This document shows, in pieces, positions 1 through 8,201 of a stretch of 64,000 bases of DNA; positions within the stretch are counted from its first letter, which is position 1, and each line of letters opens with the position of its first letter. A program made the translations under genes and the position numbers. The notes beneath the pieces are model-generated. The model did not search any database. It was not told where the DNA came from and saw only the letters and a list, made by a program, of their open reading frames with translations. Source of the DNA: Taklimakanibacter sp050246735 (GTDB lineage: Bacteria; Pseudomonadota; Alphaproteobacteria; Rhizobiales; Aestuariivirgaceae); contig JBFWVM010000023.1 in the NCBI GenBank assembly GCA_050246735.1, positions 20,344 to 84,343 of the forward strand, in the 5' to 3' direction.

Positions 1-243
1 GCTCCTGCGCTAAAGCGACCGCCCGCTCTCTCAATGACGGCTTCGGCCCTCCCGCAAGGCGTCTTGCGTCTGCGCGGTCCCGGTCCCGTTTTCGCATTTT
101 GGGGTGGTCTGGCGTAGAACGGCTTAGGGAAATCGAGTATTCGTAGTTCGTGGTTTCGTCGAACCCGAGGAGCCAATTTCCCAAAAGGCGAGCGCGCCGT
201 GGCTCTCCTCTCTTTCGATCTCTAACCTTTGAAAGCGAGCGCT
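1..243. other. Leading stretch without a recognisable gene
   Basis: No open frame here has recognisable protein content or a clear ribosome-binding site. It may hold the tail of a gene left of the window or the promoter of the antitoxin remnant that follows. Confidence 0.4.
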
Positions 244-464
244 ATGTCTCAGCTGACTGTCCGGAACGTCAGCGCACAGCTTGTTCGTTCGCTGAAGCAG
301 CGGGCAGCGGCGCACGGCCGTTCTGCCGAGGCCGAGCATCGGGAAATTCTCCGGGAAGCCCTCCTTGAGGCGAGGAAGACTTCGCCTCCCGCGCGAGGGC
401 GTTGCGCCACCGTCTGCGCTCTACCGCGGATGGCAGTGAGATCATCCGCGCCGGTCGTGATTGA
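244..464 (+). pseudogene. Frameshifted FitA-type ribbon-helix-helix antitoxin
   Basis: The first 45 or so residues (MSQLTVRNVSAQLV..., then HGRSAEAEHREILREALLEA) match the FitA family of VapB-like DNA-binding antitoxins, which pair with PIN-domain toxins. In the starting frame the similarity stops near position 372 and the protein runs on into unrelated sequence. Another frame carries the expected FitA tail (EDFASRARALRHRLR... AGRD, then TGA at 462-464). A one-base deletion around 370-378 explains both halves. No PIN toxin follows: only about 115 bp separate this stop from the Fic gene end. I infer an orphan, decayed antitoxin; a sequencing error in a live gene is the alternative. Confidence 0.7.
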
Positions 465-578
465 CGTGCTGAAGACGGCGCCGGTCGCGGTTCCCCATCC
501 CGATGCGCCAACTCGCCGCTTCCGCCGCGCTTGGCTGCCGATCTCGACCACCCAGCCTGAGGGGGCGTGTCGCAGACC

Positions 579-1682
579 CTATCTCGCCAATGAATAGCTC
601 GTGCTGCGCCCGCCCGCATCGTCCTTCACGAGCACGCCGCCCGCCACGAGGTCGTTGATGTCGCGCAGGGCCGTGTCGGGCGAGGTCTTGGTCAGCGCCG
701 CCCATTTCGAGGAGGTGAGCTTGCCTTCGAAACCGTCCAACAGTCGATTGACGACCTTGCGCTGGCGATCGTTGCGCGGCTGCCCGGCCATCGCCTCCCA
801 GAAGCGGGCCTTGCGAAGCACGTTGGCCAGGATCGCCTCGGCGCCGTCGAACGCGCGGTCGAGGCAGCCCAGGAACCAGTGAAGCCAGACGGTGATGTTC
901 AAGCCGCCTTTCTGGGTTCGTTCGAGGGCGGCATAGTAGTCCTTCCGCTCCAGGCGGATCTGCGCAGACATGCTGTAGAAGCGTTGCGGACTGCCTTCCG
1001 ACCGCGCCAGCATCATGTCGGCGATGGCGCGGGCGATCCGGCCGTTGCCGTCCTCGAAGGGATGGATGGTGACGAACCAGAGGTGGGCGACCGCCGCCTT
1101 CAGGACGGGGTCGAGCCGCTCGTCGCCGTTGAACCATTCGATTAACGCTGTCATCTCGCCATCGAGCCGCGGCGCCGCCGGCGCTTGATAGTGCACCTTC
1201 TCGCGGCCGGTCGGACCGGACACGACCTGCATGGGGCCTGACGCCTCGCCGCGCCGGGCACCGACGATGATCTTGGTCATGCCGCTGCGTCCAGTCGGGA
1301 ACAGCGCCGAATGCCAGGCGAACAGCCGCTCGTCCGTGAGCGGCGCCCTGTAGTTCCGGGTGGCGTCGAGCATCATCTCGACGACGCCTTCGACATTGCG
1401 GTCGGCCGGCGCCAATGCGCCGATGTCCCTGCCGAGGCGGCGGGCGATGGAAGAGCGCACCTGCTCCTTGTCGAGAATCTCGCCCTCGATCTCGCTGGAT
1501 TTGAGCACATCCTCGGTCAGGGTCTGCAGGACGGCCTCGGCGCGCAGTTCGAACCCCAGCGCCTCCATGCGCCCGAGCAACCGGCCCTGCCGGTAACGCA
1601 CGGCGGCCAACTGCCCGGCAAGGTCCCGGCTGCTCCATTCGAACTTGGGCCAGCCTTCAAGCTCATGAATATAAGCCACCAT
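579..1682 (-). CDS. Fic family protein (AMP-transferase) with C-terminal winged helix
   Basis: A 367-residue Fic protein with a DUF4172-type N-terminus. The Fic core motif HPFEDGNGR lies at residues 207-215; in the family its His is the catalytic base for AMP transfer and the acidic residue holds Mg-ATP. An inhibitory helix of the (S/T)xxxE(G/N) type sits upstream (S62-x-x-x-E66-G67), making this a class II, self-inhibited Fic. The last 60 residues look like a winged-helix DNA-binding domain. I chose ATG 1682 (MVAYIHELEG) because homologous proteins begin there; the frame stays open to 1748. The target is unknown. Repeats just upstream suggest autoregulation. Confidence 0.88.
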   Translation of the reverse strand: MVAYIHELEGWPKFEWSSRDLAGQLAAVRYRQGRLLGRMEALGFELRAEAVLQTLTEDVLKSSEIEGEILDKEQVRSSIARRLGRDIGALAPADRNVEGVVEMMLDATRNYRAPLTDERLFAWHSALFPTGRSGMTKIIVGARRGEASGPMQVVSGPTGREKVHYQAPAAPRLDGEMTALIEWFNGDERLDPVLKAAVAHLWFVTIHPFEDGNGRIARAIADMMLARSEGSPQRFYSMSAQIRLERKDYYAALERTQKGGLNITVWLHWFLGCLDRAFDGAEAILANVLRKARFWEAMAGQPRNDRQRKVVNRLLDGFEGKLTSSKWAALTKTSPDTALRDINDLVAGGVLVKDDAGGRSTSYSLAR

Positions 1683-1757
1683 ATTCTCCGCGCTGCTTAC
1701 GGTGAATATGGTCGATATTCTCCGCATCCGCAAGATTATTCTCCGCATTATATGCGG
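1681..1757. promoter_or_regulatory. Repeated ATTCTCCGC sites upstream of the fic gene
   Basis: Three near-identical direct repeats of (A/T)TATTCTCCGC start at 1681, 1715 and 1736, spaced 34 and 21 bp. The last runs into an inverted repeat CCGCAT-TAT-ATGCGG (1743-1757). They cover the start codon and the 75 bp upstream of the fic gene. Because the Fic protein ends in a winged helix, I infer operators for its own regulation. Confidence 0.55.
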
Positions 1758-1949
1758 TTAATGGTGTCACTAAACTCCGCAAAGCCTCGCCGGTCCTCCG
1801 ACCTGTTGCGTCACCCCTGAGCCAACCGCCTGTCATCCCGCCACGCTTCCTCGCCGCCAAGGAGGCCGTGCGCTTTCCGACGCTCTCGGTCCGTATCTTG
1901 CAGTCGCCCATCTCCGGGCGCCGTCTCGGTGCCAATGGGAGACAGCCAT

Positions 1950-2144
1950 ATGCCCACGATCAAGGAAGTCGTCACGATCGAGGGTCACGATCGCGCATTC
2001 GAGCTGACGGTCCACTGGCCGACAATAGGCAGGAGCGCCGTTAACCTGCAGGAGATTGCGCAGACCGCCTGGCTCTCGCCGGACAAGGCGGTCGAGGTGG
2101 ACGGCGTCAAAGTAAAGGTGCGGGAGCTCGGCCGGGCGCGTTGA
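1950..2144 (+). CDS. Small conserved-looking protein of unknown function
   Basis: This encodes 64 residues (MPTIKEVVTIEGHDRAFE...). I do not recognise the family. The protein is soluble, acidic to neutral, and alternates charged and hydrophobic residues like a small beta-rich fold. ATG 1950 is preceded by GGGAGA at a suitable distance; an upstream in-frame ATG at 1929 has no such site. It stands alone between fic (divergent) and the end of lacI. The ribosome-binding site and codon use typical of the neighbours suggest a real gene. Confidence 0.5.
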   Translation: MPTIKEVVTIEGHDRAFELTVHWPTIGRSAVNLQEIAQTAWLSPDKAVEVDGVKVKVRELGRAR

Positions 2145-2237
2145 GCCGAATCGACGGGGCAGTGATGGCGGTTCCCGCCGGACTGATCCGGCACACGGCC
2201 GCAGAGGGGTTGGCGGCGGCGACAAAGGCGAAGCAGG

Positions 2238-3242
2238 TCATATATCGGGGCGGCACGCCGCAAGCCGTGGAGGCAGCTCTATGAAGCATCCAGGAAGGAC
2301 GGCGCCTTGTTGCTGTTCCAGGATGCGTTCGCCGGCGATGCGGCCGATCTCGTGCGGATCCTGGTCGATCGAGGTGACATGCCGGGCGCTGAGGAGCGGG
2401 ATCTCCCTGAGGTCGAAACCGGCAATGCCTATATCGTCTCGCCGGCCGGGGGCGTATTCGTCCAGAGCCTTGACGGCGCCAATCGCCATGAGATTGTTGG
2501 TGACGAACATGCAGTCGAACGTGGTCCGCTCTTCGAGCAGGCGTCGCATCGCTTCATAGCCGCCGTCGATGCGATTGTTTCCGTGTTCGACACGCAGGAC
2601 GTCGAGAGCGTTCGTCCGCTTTGCCTCGGCGAGAAAGCCCTGGAGCCTGGCATCGCTCGTCGGATTCGCCGGCCCGGCGATGCAGACGGCATGATGATAG
2701 TCGGCAGCTTGAAGATGCCGCGCCGCGAGCGCCCCGCCCGACACGTTGTCGGTCAGGATCGTATCATAGGCATTGCCCGGGATCGCCCGGTCGACAACGA
2801 CAACCGGGATGCCGGCCTCGACAACCTTTCCGAGATCGGTCTCGTCCGACGACGGCGCTATCACGACGCCGCCCACGCGCTCGGCCAGCGCGACGTCCAG
2901 ATAATGACGCTCCTTGTCCGGATCGTCGTCCGAGCTGCCGATGAAGACGCAGGTGTCGCGCGGCCGGCAGACCTGCTCCAGCCCGCGCGCAAGACGCGTG
3001 AAGAAGGTGTTCTCGAAATCCGGCACGATCAAAGCCCAAAGATGCGAGGTCGACGTGCGCATGCGCTGGGCGGTGCGGCTGGGCAGGTAGCCGAGCTCAG
3101 ACACCGACGCCTTGACGCGCTCGGCGAGATCGTCCCGCACCTTCTGGCCATTGACCACGCGAGAGACCGTTGCCGCCGATACTTTGGCATGACGGGCCAC
3201 ATCGTAGATTGTTGCAGTCAAAACCCGATCCCCGACACCCAT
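2238..3242 (-). CDS. LacI-family transcriptional regulator
   Basis: 334 residues. An N-terminal LacI helix-turn-helix (residues about 10-55, IYDVARHAKVSAATVSRVVN) is followed by a periplasmic-binding-protein-like sensor domain. It is the last gene of a six-gene minus-strand operon for import and oxidation of an amino-acid-like compound, which it probably represses. ATG 3242 gives about eight residues before the usual LacI start; a TTG nearer TATIYDVA is possible. A hairpin at 3256-3280 separates it from the gene upstream, and the sequence GATATCGAT (3244-3252) by its start also occurs in the operon promoter, which hints at autoregulation. Confidence 0.92.
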   Translation of the reverse strand: MGVGDRVLTATIYDVARHAKVSAATVSRVVNGQKVRDDLAERVKASVSELGYLPSRTAQRMRTSTSHLWALIVPDFENTFFTRLARGLEQVCRPRDTCVFIGSSDDDPDKERHYLDVALAERVGGVVIAPSSDETDLGKVVEAGIPVVVVDRAIPGNAYDTILTDNVSGGALAARHLQAADYHHAVCIAGPANPTSDARLQGFLAEAKRTNALDVLRVEHGNNRIDGGYEAMRRLLEERTTFDCMFVTNNLMAIGAVKALDEYAPGRRDDIGIAGFDLREIPLLSARHVTSIDQDPHEIGRIAGERILEQQQGAVLPGCFIELPPRLAACRPDI

Positions 3243-3255
3243 GGATATCGATGAT

Positions 3256-3280
3256 CGGCCGGTCCTGGAGAGACCGGCCG
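3256..3280 (-). terminator. Intercistronic hairpin before lacI
   Basis: A perfect inverted repeat CGGCCGGTC / GACCGGCCG with a 7-nt loop lies between the stop of the amidotransferase-like gene and the lacI start. There is no T run, so it may attenuate or stabilise mRNA rather than terminate. Confidence 0.45.
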
Positions 3281-3303
3281 GCTCCCGAGCTCCAGGCCTT
3301 TAT

Positions 3304-4065
3304 CTATATTTCCCTTGCCGCCCACTTGGCCATGCGCTCCCACATCAGGCCATAACTCTCCCATTCGTGGAGATTGCCGCACCAGTGATAGACAGGGTCT
3401 GTCGTATAGGCAATCGAGCGGCCCTTGCCGATTTCGGCCACCGCCATGAAGACATCGCCGCGCACCTTCATCAGCACCTGGGCGTCGGGCTTGGCGGTGA
3501 CCTGGTTGTAGCCGAGAATGACCCGCTCCTTGTCGAAGGATATGCCCTTCAGGATGGGATGGTCCGCCGACAGGACATCGAGCGTCGCTCCGTCCGGCAC
3601 CTCGATGCGATCGTCGATGCCGCGCATGATGTTCACCGGCAGGACCGCCTCGACCGGCGTGCCGCCCCAGATGCCCTTTCCCTCGATGCCGGAGAAGGTG
3701 GTGTAGCCGCCGGCCATGATCAGGCCGCCGCCGCCCTCCACCCATTTGCGGAAATTGCCGATGCGGTCCGGCCCCATCGGCACAAGTCGTTCGCGGTTGC
3801 CCGGCAGCAGGGCCAGATTGTTGTAGCCGACATCGCTGAGGATGATGACGTCCCACGCGGCAAACTGCTCGGGCGTCATCGGAAACTCGGCGCGGATCCT
3901 GTCGGCCGGCATATGGGTGAGTTCGATGCCCGGTCGCGGGCTGAGCGCCTCCCGCAAGACGCGCGCCGAATCCCGGTAGTAATTGTGGATGAACGTGTCC
4001 ATGCCTTTCGCCGTGATCAGGGTCTCGGCCTGGGTGTCTCCACAATACAGAACTCGAACTGCCAT
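3304..4065 (-). CDS. Glutamine-amidotransferase-like protein (GATase1-like, PF07090 type)
   Basis: 253 residues resembling the putative glutamine amidotransferase family with a flavodoxin-like class I amidotransferase fold. Recognisable parts are the N-terminal strand VLYCGDTQAETL, the segment WDVIILSDVGYNN and the glycine-rich WVEGGGGLIMAGGY. The nucleophile Cys of true class I amidotransferases is not evident at the nucleophile elbow, so glutamine hydrolysis is doubtful. It lies between the binding protein (33 bp gap) and lacI in the catabolic operon and presumably acts on the imported substrate or a product. Reaction unknown. Confidence 0.75.
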   Translation of the reverse strand: MAVRVLYCGDTQAETLITAKGMDTFIHNYYRDSARVLREALSPRPGIELTHMPADRIRAEFPMTPEQFAAWDVIILSDVGYNNLALLPGNRERLVPMGPDRIGNFRKWVEGGGGLIMAGGYTTFSGIEGKGIWGGTPVEAVLPVNIMRGIDDRIEVPDGATLDVLSADHPILKGISFDKERVILGYNQVTAKPDAQVLMKVRGDVFMAVAEIGKGRSIAYTTDPVYHWCGNLHEWESYGLMWERMAKWAAREI

Positions 4066-4098
4066 CTTTCATTCTCCTGTCGGGATATTGGCCGAGAG

Positions 4099-5016
4099 TC
4101 AGTTGCTCGGCTGGTTGAAACGCAGACCGTCATTGACGGTGATCTTGTCGAGGCCGTTGGCCTGCATGCCCCAGGCGGTGAGGATCTTCTCGTAGCTGCC
4201 GTCCGCCTTCATCTCGGTGAGCGCGGCCTGGACCGCGTCGCGCAGACCGCTGTCGGACTTGCGGAAGGGCATGGCGTTGTAGCCGGTGCCGTACTGCTCG
4301 AAGGCAAGCACTTCGAGACTGGCCGCGTCCGGCGAAGTCTGGATCACATAGACCGCCACGCCATACTGGTACATGGTGGCGTCGGCGCGCTTGGTGCGGA
4401 CCTGCAGCAGGGCCTGGTTGATGTCCTGGAAGACCTGGATGTCGATCTTGTCGGTGCACTTTTCGTCCTGCTTCTCGACCAGCCCCTGCATGACGGAGCC
4501 CTGCAGAACGGCGACGTGCCTGCCGCACAGATCGGCGATCGTCTTGATGCCGAGCGGATTGCCCTTCGGAACCACGATGGCATTGCCGTCGGTGGAGTAG
4601 TCGACGAAATCGAGCTTCTGCTCACGCGCCGGCGTGTCGCCCATGCCGGTCAGCGCCGTGTCGAAGCGCTTGGCTTCGATCGCTGCGATGATGCCGGGGA
4701 ACTTGACGGCCGACCATTCGGCCTTCAGGCCGAGCTTGGCGGCGACCGCGTTGCCGAGGTCGATGTCGGCGCCGATCAGCGTCTGCCCGTCGGCCTGGTA
4801 GTAGGTATAGGGCGGCGAGCTGGGATCGGTCGCGATCTTCAGCGTGCCGCCCTTGAAGGCGTCCGGAACCTTGGCAGCGAGATCGGCCGACGTCTCGACC
4901 GTCAGGGGCGTGCCGTTCGGTCCGATCTTGAGATCGGCCGCGCAAGCGGCCAAGGTGCCGCCCAGAAGCGCCGAAGCCAGCGCGATGGCCTTGCTTGTGA
5001 TGGAAATCATGCTCAT
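4099..5016 (-). CDS. Amino-acid ABC transporter substrate-binding protein
   Basis: 305 residues of the family 3 (polar amino acid) solute-binding type. A signal peptide ends near LAACAAD; the LAAC could be a lipobox, so the protein may be a lipoprotein or freely periplasmic. The PBPb core shows PPYTYYQADGQTLIGADIDLGNAVAAKLG and the hinge strand GSVMQGLVE. ATG 5016 is preceded by GAGGAGGAG at good spacing, which decides it over the upstream frame extension to 5094. It works with the permease and ATPase of the same operon. Ligand unknown; the flavin oxidase next door suggests a secondary amine or N-methylated amino acid. Confidence 0.92.
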   Translation of the reverse strand: MSMISITSKAIALASALLGGTLAACAADLKIGPNGTPLTVETSADLAAKVPDAFKGGTLKIATDPSSPPYTYYQADGQTLIGADIDLGNAVAAKLGLKAEWSAVKFPGIIAAIEAKRFDTALTGMGDTPAREQKLDFVDYSTDGNAIVVPKGNPLGIKTIADLCGRHVAVLQGSVMQGLVEKQDEKCTDKIDIQVFQDINQALLQVRTKRADATMYQYGVAVYVIQTSPDAASLEVLAFEQYGTGYNAMPFRKSDSGLRDAVQAALTEMKADGSYEKILTAWGMQANGLDKITVNDGLRFNQPSN

Positions 5017-5058
5017 GTCGTTCTCCTCCTCTGGTTTGCCGCTTTGCCGCGGTTGGAC

Positions 5059-5077
5059 GCCGGCCGTCCTGGCCGGC
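5059..5077. repeat. Intercistronic GC-rich hairpin
   Basis: GCCGGCC / GGCCGGC with a 5-nt loop lies between the oxidase and the binding-protein gene. Hairpins at this place often raise the stability of the downstream binding-protein message; that role is inferred. Confidence 0.4.
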
Positions 5078-5090
5078 TTTGCAAGCTCCC

Positions 5091-6230
5091 TCACGCCGCC
5101 TGAAGTGTCGGCCTGTGCGCCGAGAAATGGTGGCGGATGTAGTTGTCGCCGCCGCTGTCGATGAGGTCGGCGACCGCCACTCCCACGGCCGGCGACATCT
5201 TGTAGCCATGACCGGAAAAGCCGGCCGCCAGCACGACGCGCTCGCTGGCCGGGTGATAGTCGATGATCGGATGGTTGTCGGAGGTGAAGCCGTCCAGATA
5301 GACGCCCGAGCGCACCGGCTCCGGATCGACTCCTTCGAGCAGCGTCCGCGCGACGCGCCGCATGATCGCGGTGTCCTCGTAGGACACGGTCCGGTCGACC
5401 TGCGATGGGTCTATGTCGCTGCGGAAATTGACCGGCGGCATGATCTTGATCGACCAGCCGTCCATGCTGGGGAAGCCTGAGTAATCGATTTCTGACGTAT
5501 GCCGAATGCAGACGGGAAAGCGCTCCGGCAGATAGGCCTCGACATTGTCGACGCCGAACCAGGTGCCGACGAGGCGCCGCGCGATGAAATGCGGCGATGG
5601 CACGTCGATGGCGCGGGCACCCCAGGCGCCGCAGGTCACCACCGCCGCATCGAAGCGGCGCGTGTTGCCGGCTGCGGTAATCTCGACGCCATCGGCATCG
5701 GGCGCGATCCGCTCGACGGCACAGCCTTGATGCAGCATGGCACCGGCAGCCTGTGCCGCCTTGACTGCCGCCCTCACCCCGAGCTCGGGCCGCAGCAGCC
5801 CGCCGTCCAGATCGAACAGCGCGAACTCGCCGCCGGAGAGCCTGTGCTGGGGAAAGCGCCGGCGCAACGCGGGCTCGTCGAGCACCTCATGGCGCACGTC
5901 GTGCTCGCGCGCGCCCTCGATGGTGCCGGTGAGCCAGTCGGCGTCGCGCTCGCCGATATAGAGACAGCCGATCGGGTAGTGGAATCTGCGATCCGATGAA
6001 GCCTGCAGCTCCCGCCACAGCTCCAGCGAGCGCTTGAGCAGCGGGATGTATTCCTTGCCCTCTCGATAGGCCAGCCGGAAGATGCGGGATTCGGCCCCGT
6101 GCGCGCTGGTGTCGTGCGGCACGCCCATGCGGTCAAAGCCGACGACCTCATGGCCACGCCGCGCAAGCTGCCAGAGCGCCATGCTCCCCATTGCGCCGAC
6201 GCCGACAACCGCGATCTTCCTAGTCGTCAT
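5091..6230 (-). CDS. FAD-dependent amine oxidase of the SoxA/SolA type
   Basis: 379 residues. The N-terminal dinucleotide-binding motif is GVGAMGS followed by a Glu/Asp-ended strand (VVGFD), and the C-terminal motif GFSGHGYKMSP closes the flavin site, as in monomeric sarcosine oxidase and N-methyltryptophan oxidase. Where those enzymes have the Cys that links FAD covalently, this protein reads GVYLDGFTSDNHPIID, so FAD may be non-covalent. ATG 6230 follows AAGGTGAG. It probably oxidises the amine imported by the flanking transporter to an imine or aldehyde with H2O2. Confidence 0.87.
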   Translation of the reverse strand: MTTRKIAVVGVGAMGSMALWQLARRGHEVVGFDRMGVPHDTSAHGAESRIFRLAYREGKEYIPLLKRSLELWRELQASSDRRFHYPIGCLYIGERDADWLTGTIEGAREHDVRHEVLDEPALRRRFPQHRLSGGEFALFDLDGGLLRPELGVRAAVKAAQAAGAMLHQGCAVERIAPDADGVEITAAGNTRRFDAAVVTCGAWGARAIDVPSPHFIARRLVGTWFGVDNVEAYLPERFPVCIRHTSEIDYSGFPSMDGWSIKIMPPVNFRSDIDPSQVDRTVSYEDTAIMRRVARTLLEGVDPEPVRSGVYLDGFTSDNHPIIDYHPASERVVLAAGFSGHGYKMSPAVGVAVADLIDSGGDNYIRHHFSAHRPTLQAA

Positions 6231-6267
6231 TTCTCTCACCTTGTTCCGCCTGTCTGCGGGCGGGTCC

Positions 6268-7074
6268 TCACTTGATCTTCGACAGAAAAGCCTGGGTGCG
6301 CGGCTCTGATGGATGGTTCAGCACCCGTTCCGACGGTCCCTCCTCCACGATCGCACCAGCGTCCATGAAGACGACACGGTCGGAAACCTCGCGCGCGAAG
6401 CCGATCTCATGGGTGACGACGAGCATGGTCATGCCCCCTCGGGCCAGGCCGGTCATGACCGAGAGGACCTCGTGCACCAGTTCCGGATCGAGCGCCGATG
6501 TCGGCTCGTCGAACATCAGAACCTTCGGCTCCATGGCCACCGCGCGCGCGATGGCGACGCGCTGCTGCTGGCCGCCGGAAAGCTGTGCCGGACGATGGCC
6601 GGCAAAGCGCTCCATGCCCACGACGGCAAGGACGGACAATGCCTTGGCCCGTGCCTGCCGGCGGGGCATCTTCTTCACCAGCCTGAGCGCCAACGCCACG
6701 TTCTCGATCGCCGTGAGATGACCGAACAGGTTGAAGCGCTGGAAGACCATGCCCATGGCCGCCCGCTGGCGGGCGAAGACGGCGGCCGGCACCTCCCACA
6801 GGATGCCGTCGATCTCCTGGCAGCCGATGCGCTCGCCATCGACCCAGACTCCGCCCGCGCCCGGCACCTCGAGGAAATTGAGGCAGCGCAGGAAAGTGCT
6901 CTTGCCGGAGCCGGACGGTCCGAGAATGCACACCACCTCGCCGCGCGCCACGTCCAGTGAGACGTCGGCGAGCACCCGGTGCGCGCCGAAGGACTTGGCG
7001 ATGTTGCGGGCGCTGAGCATCGGCGCATCTTCCGCCTCGCGCGCGGTCAACGGTTGTGATGGCTGGACGGTCAC
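6268..7074 (-). CDS. Polar amino-acid ABC transporter ATPase
   Basis: 268 residues with Walker A GPSGSGKS, signature LSGGQQQR, Walker B VLMFDEP and the His-loop VTHE. It energises the permease encoded upstream. The GTG at 7074 overlaps the permease stop (GTGA), which argues for coupling; an ATG at 7020 (MLSARNIAKSF) is closer to the family start and has AGGCGG upstream, so the first 18 residues are uncertain. The segment between Walker A and the signature has a few extra residues around the Q-loop (DGILWEVPAAV). Confidence 0.92.
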   Translation of the reverse strand: MTVQPSQPLTAREAEDAPMLSARNIAKSFGAHRVLADVSLDVARGEVVCILGPSGSGKSTFLRCLNFLEVPGAGGVWVDGERIGCQEIDGILWEVPAAVFARQRAAMGMVFQRFNLFGHLTAIENVALALRLVKKMPRRQARAKALSVLAVVGMERFAGHRPAQLSGGQQQRVAIARAVAMEPKVLMFDEPTSALDPELVHEVLSVMTGLARGGMTMLVVTHEIGFAREVSDRVVFMDAGAIVEEGPSERVLNHPSEPRTQAFLSKIK

Positions 7075-7937
7075 GGCAGCACCCCGGCGACAGTCTCGAT
7101 GGCCCGACTGTCTCCGAAGCGGCGCTCCAGCCAGAACTGGAAGCCGGACGCTACGGTAGTGAGCACCAGGTACCAGAGGGAGGCGACGATCAGCAGCTCG
7201 ATGACCTGGAAGTTGCGGGCGTAGATGTCTTCCGTCTTGGTGAGCAGTTCCTGGGCGCCGATCACCGAAACCAGCGAGGTGTTCTTCAGCATGCCGATGG
7301 CCTGATTGGCGGTCGGCGGGATGATCACTTTCAGCGCCTGAGGCAGGACGATGTGGCTCATCACCTGCCGGCCGTTCAGGCCCACGCTGACGGCGGCCTC
7401 GCTCTGTCCCCGGTCGACCGAATTGATGCCGGCGCGCACGATCTCGGCCATGTAGGCCCCCTCGTTCAGGCCGAGCCCGAGAAGCGCGGCGACGAAGGGA
7501 GTCACCAGCGTGTTGATCGGCACCTGCCATGGACCGACGCCGACCACCGGGAAAACGAGCGCGATGTTGAACCAGAAGATCAGCTGCACCAGCAGCGGCG
7601 TGCCCCGAAAGAGCCAGACATAGAGTGCCGACGCTCCCGAGACCGCCGGATAGCGGGAGATCGCCATGACGGCCAACGCAATGCCGAGGAGCACGCCGAC
7701 GATCATCGACAGGGCGGTAAGCTCGAGCGTCATCACCAGGCCGTCGAGAATGGCCGGATGGAAAAAGAAGCTGCCGACGACCGTCCAGTTGATGGCGCCG
7801 GCAGCAGCTATGCGGACCGCGAGAAGGACCGCCAGCAGTATGACGATACCGGTCACGGCGAGGCGCTTGCCCCGGCCGAGCGGAACGGGTCGACCCGATA
7901 GGAAGGCTGCGGGCCTTGTCTGAACACCAGGGGACAT
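7071..7937 (-). CDS. Polar amino-acid ABC transporter permease (HisM/GlnP type)
   Basis: 288 residues with about five membrane segments and the EAA cytoplasmic loop (EAAVSVGLNGRQV... IVLPQALKVIIPP) that docks to the ATPase. A single permease gene suggests a homodimeric channel. It is the first gene of the six-gene operon. ATG 7937 (MSPGVQTRP) was chosen; a TTG five codons upstream is also open. The promoter and operators lie 25-65 bp upstream. Confidence 0.92.
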   Translation of the reverse strand: MSPGVQTRPAAFLSGRPVPLGRGKRLAVTGIVILLAVLLAVRIAAAGAINWTVVGSFFFHPAILDGLVMTLELTALSMIVGVLLGIALAVMAISRYPAVSGASALYVWLFRGTPLLVQLIFWFNIALVFPVVGVGPWQVPINTLVTPFVAALLGLGLNEGAYMAEIVRAGINSVDRGQSEAAVSVGLNGRQVMSHIVLPQALKVIIPPTANQAIGMLKNTSLVSVIGAQELLTKTEDIYARNFQVIELLIVASLWYLVLTTVASGFQFWLERRFGDSRAIETVAGVLP

Positions 7938-7961
7938 CGTGCTGCACGCCAACCTTGCTCA

Positions 7962-8001
7962 GATATCGATTTCAGATTAATAGAAATCGATTTCTTGTCA
8001 A
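7962..8001 (-). promoter_or_regulatory. Promoter with two LacI-type operators
   Basis: On the minus strand a perfect TTGACA box (plus-strand 7996-8001) is followed after 16 bp by TAATCT. The perfect palindrome GAAATCGATTTC (7983-7994) fills the spacer and an imperfect copy GATATCGATTTC (7962-7973) lies 21 bp away, two helical turns. ATCGAT-centred palindromes are typical LacI-family operators, and the operon ends in a lacI gene. Confidence 0.7.
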
Positions 8002-8201
8002 CAGCCTTGCTGGTGCTGCTGCCACCGGCCGGCGGAGAATCGCACAAGGCTCACCCTTGGCACCTCCCCTCACCCCTTCAGCATGGAACCGGGAGGCTCA
8101 TTCAGCCTCGACGCCGCTTCGGTCGCCGCCGGGACATCGGGAAGGCTTCCGGCAATTCCCGTCGCTTGAGCTGCTCACAACACGCAGCACCGCTCACGGG
8201 A

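Noticed and set aside
465..578. A possible FitB/PIN toxin after the antitoxin remnant
   Set aside because: No PIN motif and too little space before the Fic gene.
6268..7947. Apparent 559-residue fusion covering ATPase and permease
   Set aside because: The N-terminal half is the wrong frame of the permease gene; the ATPase starts near 7074 or 7020.
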